Shown here: piece by piece, positions 9,754 to 19,607 of the stretch
Position numbering within the stretch: position 1 is the first letter of the stretch
Layout of the letters: the number at the start of each line of letters is the position of its first letter
Origin: Multifurca ochricompacta
Taxonomy: Eukaryota > Basidiomycota > Agaricomycetes > Russulales > Russulaceae
Assembly (NCBI GenBank): GCA_022496185.1
Contig: WTXG01000396.1
Location: forward strand, 1 to 26,090
Direction of reading: 5' to 3'
DNA: 26,090 bases
Translations under genes and position numbers: made by a program
Notes under the pieces: generated by a model
What the model saw: only the letters and a program-made list of their open reading frames with translations
The model's database searches: none
Told to the model about the DNA's origin: nothing

Positions 9754-11693
9754 GGGGGTGACTTCATTGATGCGGTATCATTACCGCATGAGGCTACAGC
9801 CCCTCAAACCCCACTGGCCCATATCCAGGCCATGGTGGCCCAGCTCCACCACATCGTCAATGGCCACCAGTCATCGGCCCAGGCCCACCTCGAGGCGCTC
9901 AGCACCCAAATCGACACGTCACTCTGCGTGAACCTCCATGCTGAATGGCTGGCCCAAGTGGCCACGCCTGCCTTCATGGAGGAACTGCGCCTTCAATATC
10001 GCCAAAACCTCGAATCTGAGGTCACGGCTGAGGTTTACGCCCTGCGTGAACAAACCCGCGCCCGTGTTCAGTTGGAACTGGAGGCGCAAATGCATGCAGA
10101 GGTCTCTCAGGAGATCGCCGCCTATCATCTCTGATACTCGGCCAAACGCCACGCCCACGCGCAGGCCGAAATTGACTGCTTGGCCATATCACCACTGGCC
10201 GACATAGACTGCACCCCTCGCTCGGCAACAAAGGCCCGAGCTTCCAAAAAGAAGGCCCGCCGCGAGTCCCCGACGACACCTACATGCTCGCTCTCCCGCA
10301 CCGCCCTGTATCCGTCCCACCCCATCTCTCGTGCTTCCTCCCACTCTGACCAGGAGGTCGTCCCAGAGACGCAGCCCGCCGCCCCGATGGCGGTTTCTCC
10401 TCCAGTTGTTTCCCAGCCACTGGAGGATTTCTTCCATCCTACCGGACCCTCTGGGTTCGATGCCGCATACCACGGTACTGCGGCCTCAATACATGCTGTG
10501 GAGGAAACGATGCCGGGCCCTGAAGAGGGCCCTCGAGCTGAGTCCACTCCCCTTTCGTACCTCACGGAGGTACCTGCTAACCCCGTGGCTCCGCCACCCC
10601 CCTCTACCGACCCCCTTGATTGCATCACAGCGACGCTTGCACTCATTCTGGAGTGCATTGACTGCTTGGAGAAGGGTGTTCCTGCTGCCCCACCTGCAGC
10701 ACCCGCACAACCTGCTGCGGCCCAAGCTCGTACACCCGCCCCTCCCGCCGGCCCTACAGCCCCCGCGGGCCTGCTGGGTGCCACCCCGACCAACAACTTC
10801 CGTGTCATTGGTCCCTCGACCATGGCCCAACAACTTCGGGCCATTTCGTTTGCCCAGGCCACCACAAAGGCCCAGGGCCACACCATGCAGGGTGCACCTA
10901 ACCCCCATGCAGCTCCTCCCAAGGCTGCCGCTGCCTCCCTCACGCGAGCTCCGGCCCAAGAGCATACCACTGAAGTATCGGTGATCCTACCACCTCTTCC
11001 CACTGGCACGCTCTCGCGCGGCCTCCCCCCACCCCCTCAATTACTTCTGGGCGCTCGCCAGGCTCTGCTTCGACAGGCCCCCTCCGCCCCACACCTTCTC
11101 TCTGGCCACTGGTCCATTGGCGCTGGCCGCTCTGAAGGTAACTTCATTTTTATGTTTGCTGGAGTTCACCCCCTCCAGTCACTCCTGCCTTACGAGCCCG
11201 CACTCGTGAAGCAATTCCCTGGTGGACACCTTGTCCCCACCTGCGGCTGGGAGTGGTTCCAGCTGCGCAATGTTTACGTTTCCACGGGTGATGGGGTCAT
11301 TTTTGACCCCGCCACCCTGCAAACTGAGCTGCACCGCAATGGGCAGTTCACACACGCGCTCTTCCTGTCCCCTCCGCGGTGGCAACAGGAGCCCACCAAC
11401 ATCCGTTCGGCCCATGCAACAGTTGTCTTCGCCCTTCACGGGCTCTCACAGACCGAGGTTGCGTGCCTCCTGCGCACCCCAACGTATATGTTTGGCCGCC
11501 TGGCCCAGCTTGTTCATGCTGGCCCCGCACCAACGCTTGTCCAATGTGGCTGCTGCCACAAACTGGGTCATCGCACCCAACAACTCAAACGTGCCAACGG
11601 CCGCCGGGTCTGCACCCAGCTGCTGGACAAGCCCCTTTGCTACAAATGCGGCAGGGCGCACCCCTTTGCGGAACACAATGTCCGCTGCACTGG
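9754..11693 (+). pseudogene. LINE ORF1, first fragment (coiled coil, proline-rich linker, zinc knuckles)
   Basis: The frame is open from the element A junction except for TGA at 10132-10134 (HL-stop-YSAKRH; CGA ancestor likely). Visible parts: a helical, charged stretch with coiled-coil character (about 9960-10190, ELRLQYRQNLESEVTAEVYA); a long Pro/Ala-rich linker (about 10200-11000); a globular region (about 11090-11510, SGHWSIGAG, GWEWFQLRNVYV, ATVVFALHGLS); then Cys/His knuckles. The first knuckle, CGCCHKLGHRTQQL, has Leu where the last Cys belongs. The second begins CYKCGRAHPF. The product is the RNA-binding partner of ORF2. The N-terminus lies beyond element A. The solo LTR cuts the frame at 11693. 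Confidence 0.85.
11689..11693. repeat. Target-site duplication of the solo LTR (left copy)
   Basis: ACTGG here and at 12285-12289 flank the solo LTR exactly. Confidence 0.92.
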
Positions 11694-12284
11694 TGTTACA
11701 ACCCCTGCCGTCCGCTCCTGTTTTCTTCACCCTTCCCAATGATGACCCTTCCTTACCACCTACTTTACACTTCCTGATCACGTCTCCATCCTGGGACCCA
11801 TCCCGTGCTCTTCTTCCGTCCCCGTGACCTTGGTTGTACTTGTTGACCCATTGTTTGTTCATGCTTGACTCGTTATCTCCTTATCTCTTATCTTGTTATC
11901 TTTACGACCGGACACTTACTTAATACCCTATCAGAAGCCAGGCTTTACGCCCTCTGCTTCCGTATATTCGGGCCCACTTGACTCCGATATCTTATCTCAT
12001 AGACGCCCACTGAATTACGTATATAAGTCCGCTGTAGTTACTCTGTAGACCTCAGACTCGACTTATTGAATACATCAGTGCTTGTCTTCTGGACATCCCT
12101 TTGAAAGCCTTGACTCGATCATCTCAGTACTTCTGGTACTTTCCACTTAACATTGTCTTAGAGCGCAGCCTCTTCGACTTTGACTCCTCCCGCATAACTC
12201 CAAGAGGTCTTATTGATCTCTTATCTGATTACGAACAAATGCTGTTACACAAGTCGTGTGGAACGTCCCACACCGGGCATAACA
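11694..12284 (+). mobile_element. Solo LTR of a gypsy element related to element B
   Basis: 591 bp, TGTTACAACCCCTGCC at the start and GGGCATAACA at the end, aligning along its whole length with the LTRs of element B. TATATAAG is at 12020-12027 and the self-primer AGACTCGACTT at 12054-12064. It is flanked by ACTGG on both sides, so it is the product of LTR-LTR recombination after a complete insertion. Excision with one TSD joins LINE ORF1 in frame (NVRCTG-PHKIAGQC). It is more diverged from both element B LTRs than they are from each other, so it comes from an independent insertion. Confidence 0.93.
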
Positions 12285-12289
12285 ACTGG

Positions 12290-12719
12290 CCCCCACAAGA
12301 TCGCAGGTCAGTGTGATTGTACTTTCAAGTGTCTACTGTGTGGGCAGGTGGGCCACCATGCCCGCTCCGCGAAGTGCCCCAAGAGGGGCCCTTTTGCCAC
12401 TCCCCCCCTCGCTGACACCCCAGAAAACTGGACGGGCCCCTCTGTGGCTCCCGCCCCTGTTCTCAGCGCCACCCCCGGCAACACTCAGGTGGCTAGTGAT
12501 CCTGCTGGCTTCACCATGGTGTCCTGATGTGCCTGTAAACGCACCGCCGCCGCTGCAGCCCCTGCCCCAGCCACTGCCCCCGTGCAGCAGGCCCAGGCCC
12601 CCCCACCCAAAGCCCTTGTTGCGTGCCCTGATGCACGCATGACCACTATGAAGAAGACTGCCCGGCCTCCTGTTCAGGAGGCTCCGAGTACATCCTCTAT
12701 TTCTGAATTCACGGCTACC
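12290..12719 (+). pseudogene. LINE ORF1, second fragment (CCHC knuckle)
   Basis: Continues the frame of 9754-11693. It carries the perfect knuckle CLLCGQVGHHARSAKC, near 12342. An in-frame TGA at 12525-12527 (FTMVS-stop-CACKRT) fits a CGA ancestor. Translation beyond it stays Ala/Pro-rich and in frame (AAAAAPAPATAPVQQAQ) up to element B at 12720, then resumes at 20203. Bases 12715-12719 (CTACC) are the left target duplication of element B. Confidence 0.82.
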
Positions 12720-13310
12720 TGTTACAATCCCTGCCAACCAACCCTATTTTCTTCCACCTCCCCAATAGCGACCCATCTTTACCACCCACTCTCCACTTCA
12801 TGATCATGTCCCTGTCCTGGGATCCATCACGTGCCTTGCTCCCTTCCCCATGACTTGCTTTGAACCTGTTGACACGCTGTATACCTATGTTTGGTCCCTT
12901 ATCTCTTATCTTGTTATCTCTTTATCTTTATGTTCAGACACTTACTTAATACCCTATCAGAAGCCCAACTCTACGCCGTCCGCTTCCGTATATTTGGGCC
13001 CACTTGACTCCGATTCCTTATCTCGTAGACGCCCGTTCAATTACGTATATAAGTCCGCTGTAACTACACTGTAGACCTCAGACTCGACTTATTGAATACA
13101 TCGGTGCTTGTCTTCTGGACATCCCTTTGATCTCTGACTCGTCCGTCTCAGGGTTTCTGACCTCTTTCCACTCAACATAGTCTCAGGGTACAGCCCCTCT
13201 GACTTTGACTCGTCCCATTTTACTCCAAGAGACCTTATTGGTTTCTTATCCGATCACAAACAGTACACTGTCGCACAAGTCGTGCAGTACGTCCCACACC
13301 AGACGTAACA
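12720..13310 (+). repeat. 5' LTR of element B
   Basis: TGTTACAATCCCTGCC...CAGACGTAACA. It differs from the 3' LTR at 12 positions and one 1-base indel. Every substitution is a transition in a CpG-derived pair (see findings). TATA box at 13046-13053. Confidence 0.95.
13046..13090 (+). promoter_or_regulatory. Element B promoter: TATA box and self-primer RNA start
   Basis: TATATAAG at 13046-13053 and AGACTCGACTT at 13080-13090, 34 bases start to start. The 11-mer is the exact complement of the PBS at 13313-13323. The 3' LTR copy has AGACTCAACTT (one CpG transition), which would weaken priming of any transcript started there. Confidence 0.75.
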
Positions 13311-13312
13311 TC

Positions 13313-13323
13313 AAGTCGAGTCT
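13313..13323 (+). other. Self-priming primer-binding site of element B
   Basis: AAGTCGAGTCT starts two bases after the LTR end, the same gap as in element A. It pairs perfectly over 11 bases with the presumed RNA 5' end. Tf1 of Schizosaccharomyces is known to self-prime with the first 11 bases of its RNA. Confidence 0.82.
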
Positions 13324-13329
13324 CTCACA

Positions 13330-14839
13330 GTGGCTTCCAGCCACAGTCAGACCCTCTTCTGCAAAGAACTCATCGAACGCAGAGACGAGAATAATCTTTC
13401 ACAGCAAGTACTTGGCTCTGCCACCTGGAAAGACTTTGAAACCGAGTTTGGATACTACGTCTATCACGATGGAAGATACCAACTGGTAGAATACGACGAC
13501 GAAAAGAGGGTTTGGTATTGTATCCGATACTCGGACAGTCGACACTCTTGGGTCACCACAGGACCCGCCCCTCCCGAATTTGGACTAGGCCCATGGAGAG
13601 AAAACCCTCCGGCCATTGTCACTGACTCTGAACCAGAGGAGTACATAGAAGAACCCAGTGAAGAAGAAGCACCGGCATTAGCAGTGTCTACGTCTCCGGT
13701 TGCACCTAGAGTTGTCACGTCCAGAGCCCCTGCTTTGACAACTCCCCAGATATCGATACAATCCACGAATACCGTCACCCCATTCCATCAAACTATGTCC
13801 ACCATTGCCGCCCAACTTCCAGACCCTGCCCCACCAGCCCCAGTGGCGGCACCACCAAATATCCCTCCCCCATCTGGACGACTATCAGGAGTGTTGCCCC
13901 AAACGTTCACCAGGGACCGCTCACAGAGCAAGAAGTTTATGTTGGAGTTCACGACCTTTAAAAACTTCAACCACGACGTCCCACAGATTGTCAACCCATT
14001 CCAACGCGCCAATCTGTTCCTTTCACTAATTCAAGGAGATGCAGTTGACGACTGGACTATGGAACAGCTGGAGTGGCTGAATGAGCAAGTTGAGAGTGGA
14101 CGCTGCACCACAAGTGAGGGTCTTTGGGAGACCATCGCCGAGCGGTTTAAAGATGCATTCACGGATGGGCAGGCCAAACAAAAAGCAGCCCGAGAGTTAA
14201 AGTCCCTTAGGATGGAAAAGGGCGAATTAGATGCATACGTTGCCAAATTCAGAAGCCTGGCGAATAGGGCCGGCTATGACACTGACGAAGAGGCCACGCT
14301 GGACCTCTTTTCGCAAGGGTTACCTAACCCGCTAGTCAAGAACATAATCCAATTCCACCATCCCCATGACTGGGATAGCTGGGTCGATGCCGCCCGCCGA
14401 CAACAACAGGATTACCTCGACTTCCAAACACACTTTGGGATCGATACCAGAAAGGGGAAGACTCGAGATCAATGGAAGGCTGCCTTTGGAGTGAAGCCTG
14501 CCCACCACGCTCAGAAGGATCCAAATGCCATGGACACCTCTGCAGACCGAGCCCGAGCCCGGGCGACGCTCACCAAAGATGAATGACAAACGCTGATGAA
14601 AGAGGGACGATGCTTCCGCTGCAAAGCGCTAGGACATATGTCCTGGACTGCCCCAAAAAGGGGTACGTGTCGCCGCCGCTACCACAGCAGAAAACCCCAT
14701 CCAGAATAACCCACCCACTGTGGACAAGCAGTCAAAAGAAGAAAAGGCTCAAGACATATGGGCTAATATGATGAAGGAGAGTGAGGAAGTACGCGCCATA
14801 TTGGTAGAAAAGGTGTTTGCAAAGAAGGATTTTTGTTAG
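13330..14839 (+). pseudogene. Element B gag (capsid and nucleocapsid), broken, start codon changed
   Basis: The codon at the position of the element A ATG is GTG (13330-13332), so the normal start is lost or non-AUG. The frame is then open to TGA at 14584-14586 (KDE-stop-QTLMKEG; element A has Lys there). The core includes FKDAFTDGQAKQKAARELKS and LFSQGLPNPLVKNIIQFHHP. Past the stop the knuckle CFRCKALGHMSW runs into two one-base losses (about 14650-14665), after which the frame of NPIQNNPPTVDKQSKEEK carries on to KKDFC and a stop at 14837-14839. Gag forms the particle and packages the RNA. Confidence 0.88.
14828..14835 (+). promoter_or_regulatory. Apparent -1 frameshift site between gag and pol of element B
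   Basis: GAT TTT TGT TAG in the Gag frame, and TTG TTA GGC TCA one base back for pol. GATTTTTG is identical to the junction of element A. The Gag stop falls one codon later here. No downstream structure was assessed. Confidence 0.55.
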
Positions 14840-16131
14840 GCTCAACCCCGTCGGCCTGGGCACGAGCACTCCATGTTACCTCTGTGTATGCTAGTCGATT
14901 CAAGTCATTAAAAATACCAGTCCATTTTGAAACTACACAGAGGACGGCCGATCGAGACATTCTAGTGGACTCTGGAGCCACGGATAACTTCATTCACCCA
15001 CGACTAATCAGAACAATGGGTTTGGGAAGGCTGGCACTTCCCCAGGAAAAGAATATCTGGAATATTGACGGGACGGCCAATCGCACCGGAAAAATCACTC
15101 ACTACACGGACCTGAAAGTCCAGGTTGGAGAAGTTACGAAGAATATTCGTTTCCTAATTACAGATCTAGGAGACGAGGATCTTATTCTGGGATACCCATG
15201 GCTCGCTGCTTTTGAACCTAAGATCAACTGGGCCGACGCGACGATGGATAAAGAATCATATCCCACCATTATCATGTCCATAGGCTATGATTACGCAGTC
15301 AGACATCTGACAATAAAGGCCACAAGTACAGAGGAAGAAGACCCAGGTTGCTGTTATGCCACCAAAGCATCGGAGCTAGCCCAAAAAGCGATACAAGGGC
15401 AGACGGAAAAGACATACAGCAATGTAGTGCCAAGTACCTACCATCGGCATTGGAAGGTGTTTTCTGAAGAAGAATCCCAGCGCTTTCCACCCTCCAGACC
15501 ATGGGACCATGCCATAGACCTACTTCCTGATACGCCGACAGCAATAGATTGCAAAATCTATCCGCTGTCCCAGTCTGAGCAGACGGCACTAACGGAATTC
15601 CTTGAAGAACATCTGGCAAAGGGATACATTCACCCATCCAAGTCACAGTATGCCTCCCCATTCTTCTTCATCAAAAAGAAGGATGGCAAGCTGCGACTGG
15701 TTCAGGATTACCGGCAAATCAACGCATACACCGTGAAAAACGCCTACCCCTTACCGCTCATCTCCGAGCTCATTGACACCATGAGGGATAAGGCCCTCTT
15801 CTCGAAGATGGACGTGCGATGGGGTTACAACAACGTTAGAATCAAGGAAGGTGACCAGTGCAAGGCGGCGTTCAAGACAAACCAAGGGCTGTTTGAGCCC
15901 AATGTTATGTTCTTTGGTCTCACGAACTCGCCAGCGACATTCCAGTCTATGATGAATCACATCTTCCACGATCTCATTCTCACGGGGGAAGTAGTGGTAT
16001 ATATGGACGACATCTTAGTAGCTACCCCAGACAATTTGGACCATCACCGAGATCATGTGCATCAGGTGTTGGACATCTTGCACAAACATGATCTATATCT
16101 CAAACCCGCCAAATGTTCCTTTGAGCAGTGA
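14833..16131 (+). pseudogene. Element B pol: protease and reverse transcriptase
   Basis: Open for about 430 residues. Protease: ILVDSGATDNFIHP (Asp codon 14968-14970) and ILGYPWLAAFEPKINWA. RT: SPFFFIKKKDGKLRLVQDYR, motif A FSKMDVRWGYNNVR, FFGLTNSPATFQ and YMDD at 16000-16011. The TGA at 16129-16131 (CSFEQ-stop-SVEYLGVIL) is a premature stop in frame with what follows, and CGA is the likely ancestor. The frame has no one-base losses. Confidence 0.93.
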
Positions 16132-17562
16132 AGCGTTGAGTATCTGGGGGTTATATTGGAGGAAGGACAAGTGCGCATGGATCCTGTTAAAGTACAGGGG
16201 ATCTGGGAATGGCCTGTCCCAACCTGTGTCAAAGATGTCAGGTCGTTCATCAGGTTTTGCAACTTTTACCGACACTTTGTCAAGGGGTTCTCAGGTATCG
16301 CGCGACCACTGAATGATCTATTGAAGAAGGATGTACCATGGCACTGGGGTTTGACACAGCAACAGGCATTTGAACAGATTAGGGACCTAGTCGGCTCGGA
16401 GCCAGTACTCATCCAACCGGATTTGAGTCGCCCCTTTGAACTGGAAGTGGACGCCTCTCACTTTGCAAACGGAGCCGTACTCTACCAGAGGGATGCTGCA
16501 CAAATCCTTCACCCAGTAGCATACTACTCCGAAACCTTCTCTCCGGCCGAACGAAATTATGACATCTGGGATAGGGAGCTCTTGGCCATAGTTAAAGCAT
16601 TACAACACTGGCGACCTTACCTGGCAGGAGCTCCACATAAGACCATCATCCACACTGACCATTCCAACCTATTGTACTGGAAAGAACCCCATAAAATCAG
16701 TCGACGCGTGGCACGAGAAGTCTTGGAGCTAGAAGAGTACAATTTCACCTTGAAACACATTGCCGGAAGCCAAAATGCCAGGGCGGATGCATTGTCACGC
16801 AGACCGGATATGCACATGGGTGAGGACGACAACAACGACGTCACTGTCCTCCCAGAAGAGGTGTTTGCAAAAACCGCCATCGTCAGTCTTCATGATATGG
16901 ACCTGTGGGCACAGGTCTCACAGAATATGAATCCCTCACTTTGCCGCTCATGGGCCGATGCACATAATTTGAAAGAAGTCAACGGCCTCTGGTGGAAAGA
17001 TGGCGATCGACTTGTTGTCACCGGTGGCGACAACATTAAGAGGGGGGTGATCCATTTTCACCATGACCTCCCTTCCGCTGGCCACCCAGGCATTGCGAAT
17101 ACCTACGCCCTTGCCAAACGAGACTATTGGTGGCCCAATATGAAGAAGGATGTTGAGAGCTACATACAGGGATGCGCAGCGTGTCAAGCTAACAAGGTTA
17201 ATACGCACCCGAAAGTCCTGCCGATGCACCCCATCACTCCGTCTGACAACCCCCTTCAAACCATCGCCATGGACTTTATCGTCAAATTACCCAAGTCACA
17301 GGGTTTCGACACCATCCTTACATTACGACCACGACTGCTCCAAAGCGCCCTGTTCATCCCCTGCAATGAGACCATTACAGCTGAAGGAGTAGTGAGGCTG
17401 TACCTGGATCATGTATATCGCCACTACGGACTCCCCAGGAGGATTATATCCGACCGAGACACCAGATTCACATCGACATTCGCTAAAGCCCTGTGCAAGA
17501 TGTTAGATATTGCACAAAATATCTCGACAGCTTACCACCCACAAACAGACGGGCAGTCGAAC
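16132..17562 (+). pseudogene. Element B pol: RT thumb, RNase H, integrase zinc and core domains
   Basis: Same frame as the RT. RT connection: RSFIRFCNFYRHFVKGFS. RNase H acidic residues: Asp in ELEVDASHFANGA, Glu in WDRELLAIVKAL, Asp in IHTDHSNLLYW. The integrase HHCC zinc region spans HFHHDLPSAGHPG to CAACQANK. Core: Asp in IAMDFIVKLP, Asp in IISDRDTRF. Around 17313-17345 three one-base losses close together (DTILT...LFIPC) garble about ten residues and then restore the frame. A further loss at about 17562 (GQS then ERTNQWLEQYL in the next frame) moves the catalytic Glu into another frame. Confidence 0.9.
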
Positions 17563-18305
17563 GAACAAATCAGTGGCTGGAACAATACCTTCGGTTCTGG
17601 TGCAATGGTAGACAAGATGACTGGGCGGAATGGCTATCAACCGCGGAGTTTGCTCACAATTCATGGCCCAATGGGACTACAAAAGCCACCCCCTTCTCCC
17701 TTATCATGGGTTGGACCCCACGCACCACGTGGACAGATAAGCCCATCAATGTCCCATTGGTAACCAAACAGATAAACCAATGGGAGGAACTGCGGCGATC
17801 GGCCAATGAAAATCTGGTAAAGGCGCAACAGCTGCTGGCAGCACAGCCAAGCACATTCACACCTTATCGGACCAATGACTGGGTATGGCTCAGGGCAGGA
17901 ACATTCACACGTCACACCCCTCGGCCAAACTAGCGCCCCGACGTCACGGACCCTTCCAGATCACAAGGAAGCTGTCAGACGTATCCTATGAATTGCAATT
18001 GCCACTGAAATGGAAGATCCACCCAGTCTTCCATGCCAAGCTTCTGACCCCTACAAAGAAACCTCCATTCATGGAGAGAATTTCCCAAGACCCCCGCCTG
18101 ACCTTATCAATGGCAAGAGGAATGGGAAGTGGAACGTATTCTAGACTCCAAGCGACAAGGCCAGGGGCGTAAACTGCACTACCTAATCAAGTGGAAGGGA
18201 TTCCCAGACTCTGACAACTCGTGGGAACCAGCCGGGGATATCTCTGCTCCGGCCCTTATCTCAGAGTTCCACATCCGACACCCAGAAGCGCCTAAGAACG
18301 CTTAA
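17563..18305 (+). pseudogene. Element B integrase C-terminus with GPY/F motif and chromodomain
   Basis: Integrase core Glu in ERTNQWLEQYLRFW, then WLSTAEFAHNSW. A one-base loss near 17897 moves to the frame of RNIHTSHPSAKLAPRRHGPF, the GPY/F module. Losses near 18051 and 18114 restore the linker PPPDLI and the chromodomain at 18120-18299: EWEVERILDSKRQ, then YLIKWKGFPDSDNSWEP. The aromatic-cage positions (W, W, F) are kept. The natural stop is TAA at 18303-18305. In this family chromodomains steer integration to H3K9-methylated chromatin, which fits the nested location. Confidence 0.88.
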
Positions 18306-18342
18306 AAGAAACACCCCTCGACCCCATCGATTCCCCCAGTAC

Positions 18343-19576
18343 ATGCTCTCTCAGCAACATTCTAACACCATCCAATCTATCATGTCTTTTGTCGCTGCCA
18401 ATGCTGCCGTCGATGCCTTCACCGCCACCACCGTAGTGGTCAAAACTTCCCTTCTGCTCATCCCTCCACATGTCCCTCCTCCCCTATCGACTATGAAGCT
18501 GCTGAAGCCCAGGTTAAGAACCAGTCTCCAAACCCAAATGATGATTTCGAACACAGCGAAGAACCACACCCAAATGACCTACTGGGTATGGAGTTGGATG
18601 ATGAGGTACCGGAATTCCTGTTTTTCGCTAATAACCCCAACTCCTCGACCTATTTCCCCCTCGAAATCACCATGGCCGATGGGACTACCGCCATCGCCAA
18701 GTACATATTCTACACCAATGGAGGAATGGATGTCGCTGGATGTATGAAGAAAGATGGCCCTGTCTATGGGGCCCTGGTCTATCTAGAAGAAAGGTATACA
18801 GGACGTCTCCACCACACCATGACTGACGAGCAGCTTGGACATCTGGCTGCCGAAGACTCCCGCACCTTTGCCATCGATGAGGTGCTGAACGATATGCGCC
18901 TTCCGCGTCTCAAAGCCGAGGTGATGAGACTGCGGAAGAATCTGACATTGTGCACGACGCTTAATAAACAGTATAAAGAGCACACGAAGATGATGGCAAG
19001 GCTGACAACGGGATGTTCCAAGTGGAACAGGAGTTGGTGGAGATCAGGAAGAGGCTGGAGATAGGGGACGCATATCAGACTATTGCCGAACGTACGCCGA
19101 CACGTATGCACGACCCCTTCCCCCACGATCATTGGGGGCTGCCCCAAGGCTGATACCGAACCGGTTTGAAATGCCGCGTATGCACGAGAACCCTCACGGA
19201 GAGACATGCTGGCGATGCGATAGTAAGTACCACATTAGCTGGAACTGCCCCCTCAATCGCAAGTGGTGCCGGCACTGTCGCAGCAACCTCCACTGGAGCC
19301 AGTTCTGTATCTTCCACCGTGTGGGAGTTGCCCCAATGATCGTTAATCCATCAGGATGGTGCGGCAAGTGCCTCTGCCACAACTCCGGACATCGTGAGCT
19401 GGACTGTCCGATCCACGACATGTGCCACCTATGTGGCCAGTGGGCCCGTATGGGTTCCTTCGCACCCACCAATGTCCACAGGACTCGGACAAGAGAATTA
19501 CACATTGGACGATCGTAATGTAGCCGATGATTACCTGGACTTAGTGCAGGATGATGATGGTATGAGTCGTTTCTAG
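18343..19576 (+). pseudogene. Element B ORF3: acidic coiled-coil protein with several CCHC knuckles, in the env position
   Basis: Starts at ATG 18343 (or 18382), 37 bases after the pol stop. Pieces in successive frames: MSFVAANAAVDAF; an acidic part NPNDDFEHSEEPHPNDLLG; a core VPEFLFFANNPN and YIFYTNGGMDVAGCMKKDG; a heptad-like stretch LPRLKAEVMRLRKNL; and MFQVEQELVEIRKRLEIG. A Cys-rich region follows with CWRCDSKYHISWNC and CRHCRSNLHWSQFC (both CX2CX4HX4C), CGKCLCHNSGHRELDC and CHLCGQW. The acidic tail ends DDDGMSRF-stop at 19576. One-base losses near 18450, 19010 and 19128, plus probably two after 19440, break it. No envelope features (signal peptide, membrane span) are visible. Function unknown; nucleic-acid binding is inferred from the knuckles. 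Confidence 0.7.
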
Positions 19577-19593
19577 CCGGGTCTGCTAGAACC

Positions 19594-19607
19594 AGAAGAG
19601 GGGGTGA
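19594..19607 (+). other. Polypurine tract of element B
   Basis: AGAAGAGGGGGTGA ends directly at the 3' LTR (19608). It is the expected plus-strand primer site. Confidence 0.75.

Noticed and set aside
9770..9789. 8-bp hairpin ATGCGGTA / TACCGCAT with a 4-base loop at the LINE-element A border
   Set aside because: It lies inside LINE ORF1 coding sequence, is short, and has no second copy or link to either element's ends.
10125..11009. Minus-strand open frame of 294 codons, Gly/Ala/Arg-rich
   Set aside because: It lies opposite LINE ORF1, whose frame has coiled-coil and knuckle motifs. The length is explained by GC-rich codons with few stops on the other strand; no domain is recognised.
18343..19576. 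Reading ORF3 of element B as a retroviral envelope gene because of its position
   Set aside because: No signal peptide, transmembrane segment or cleavage site is visible; the Cys clusters are CCHC knuckles.
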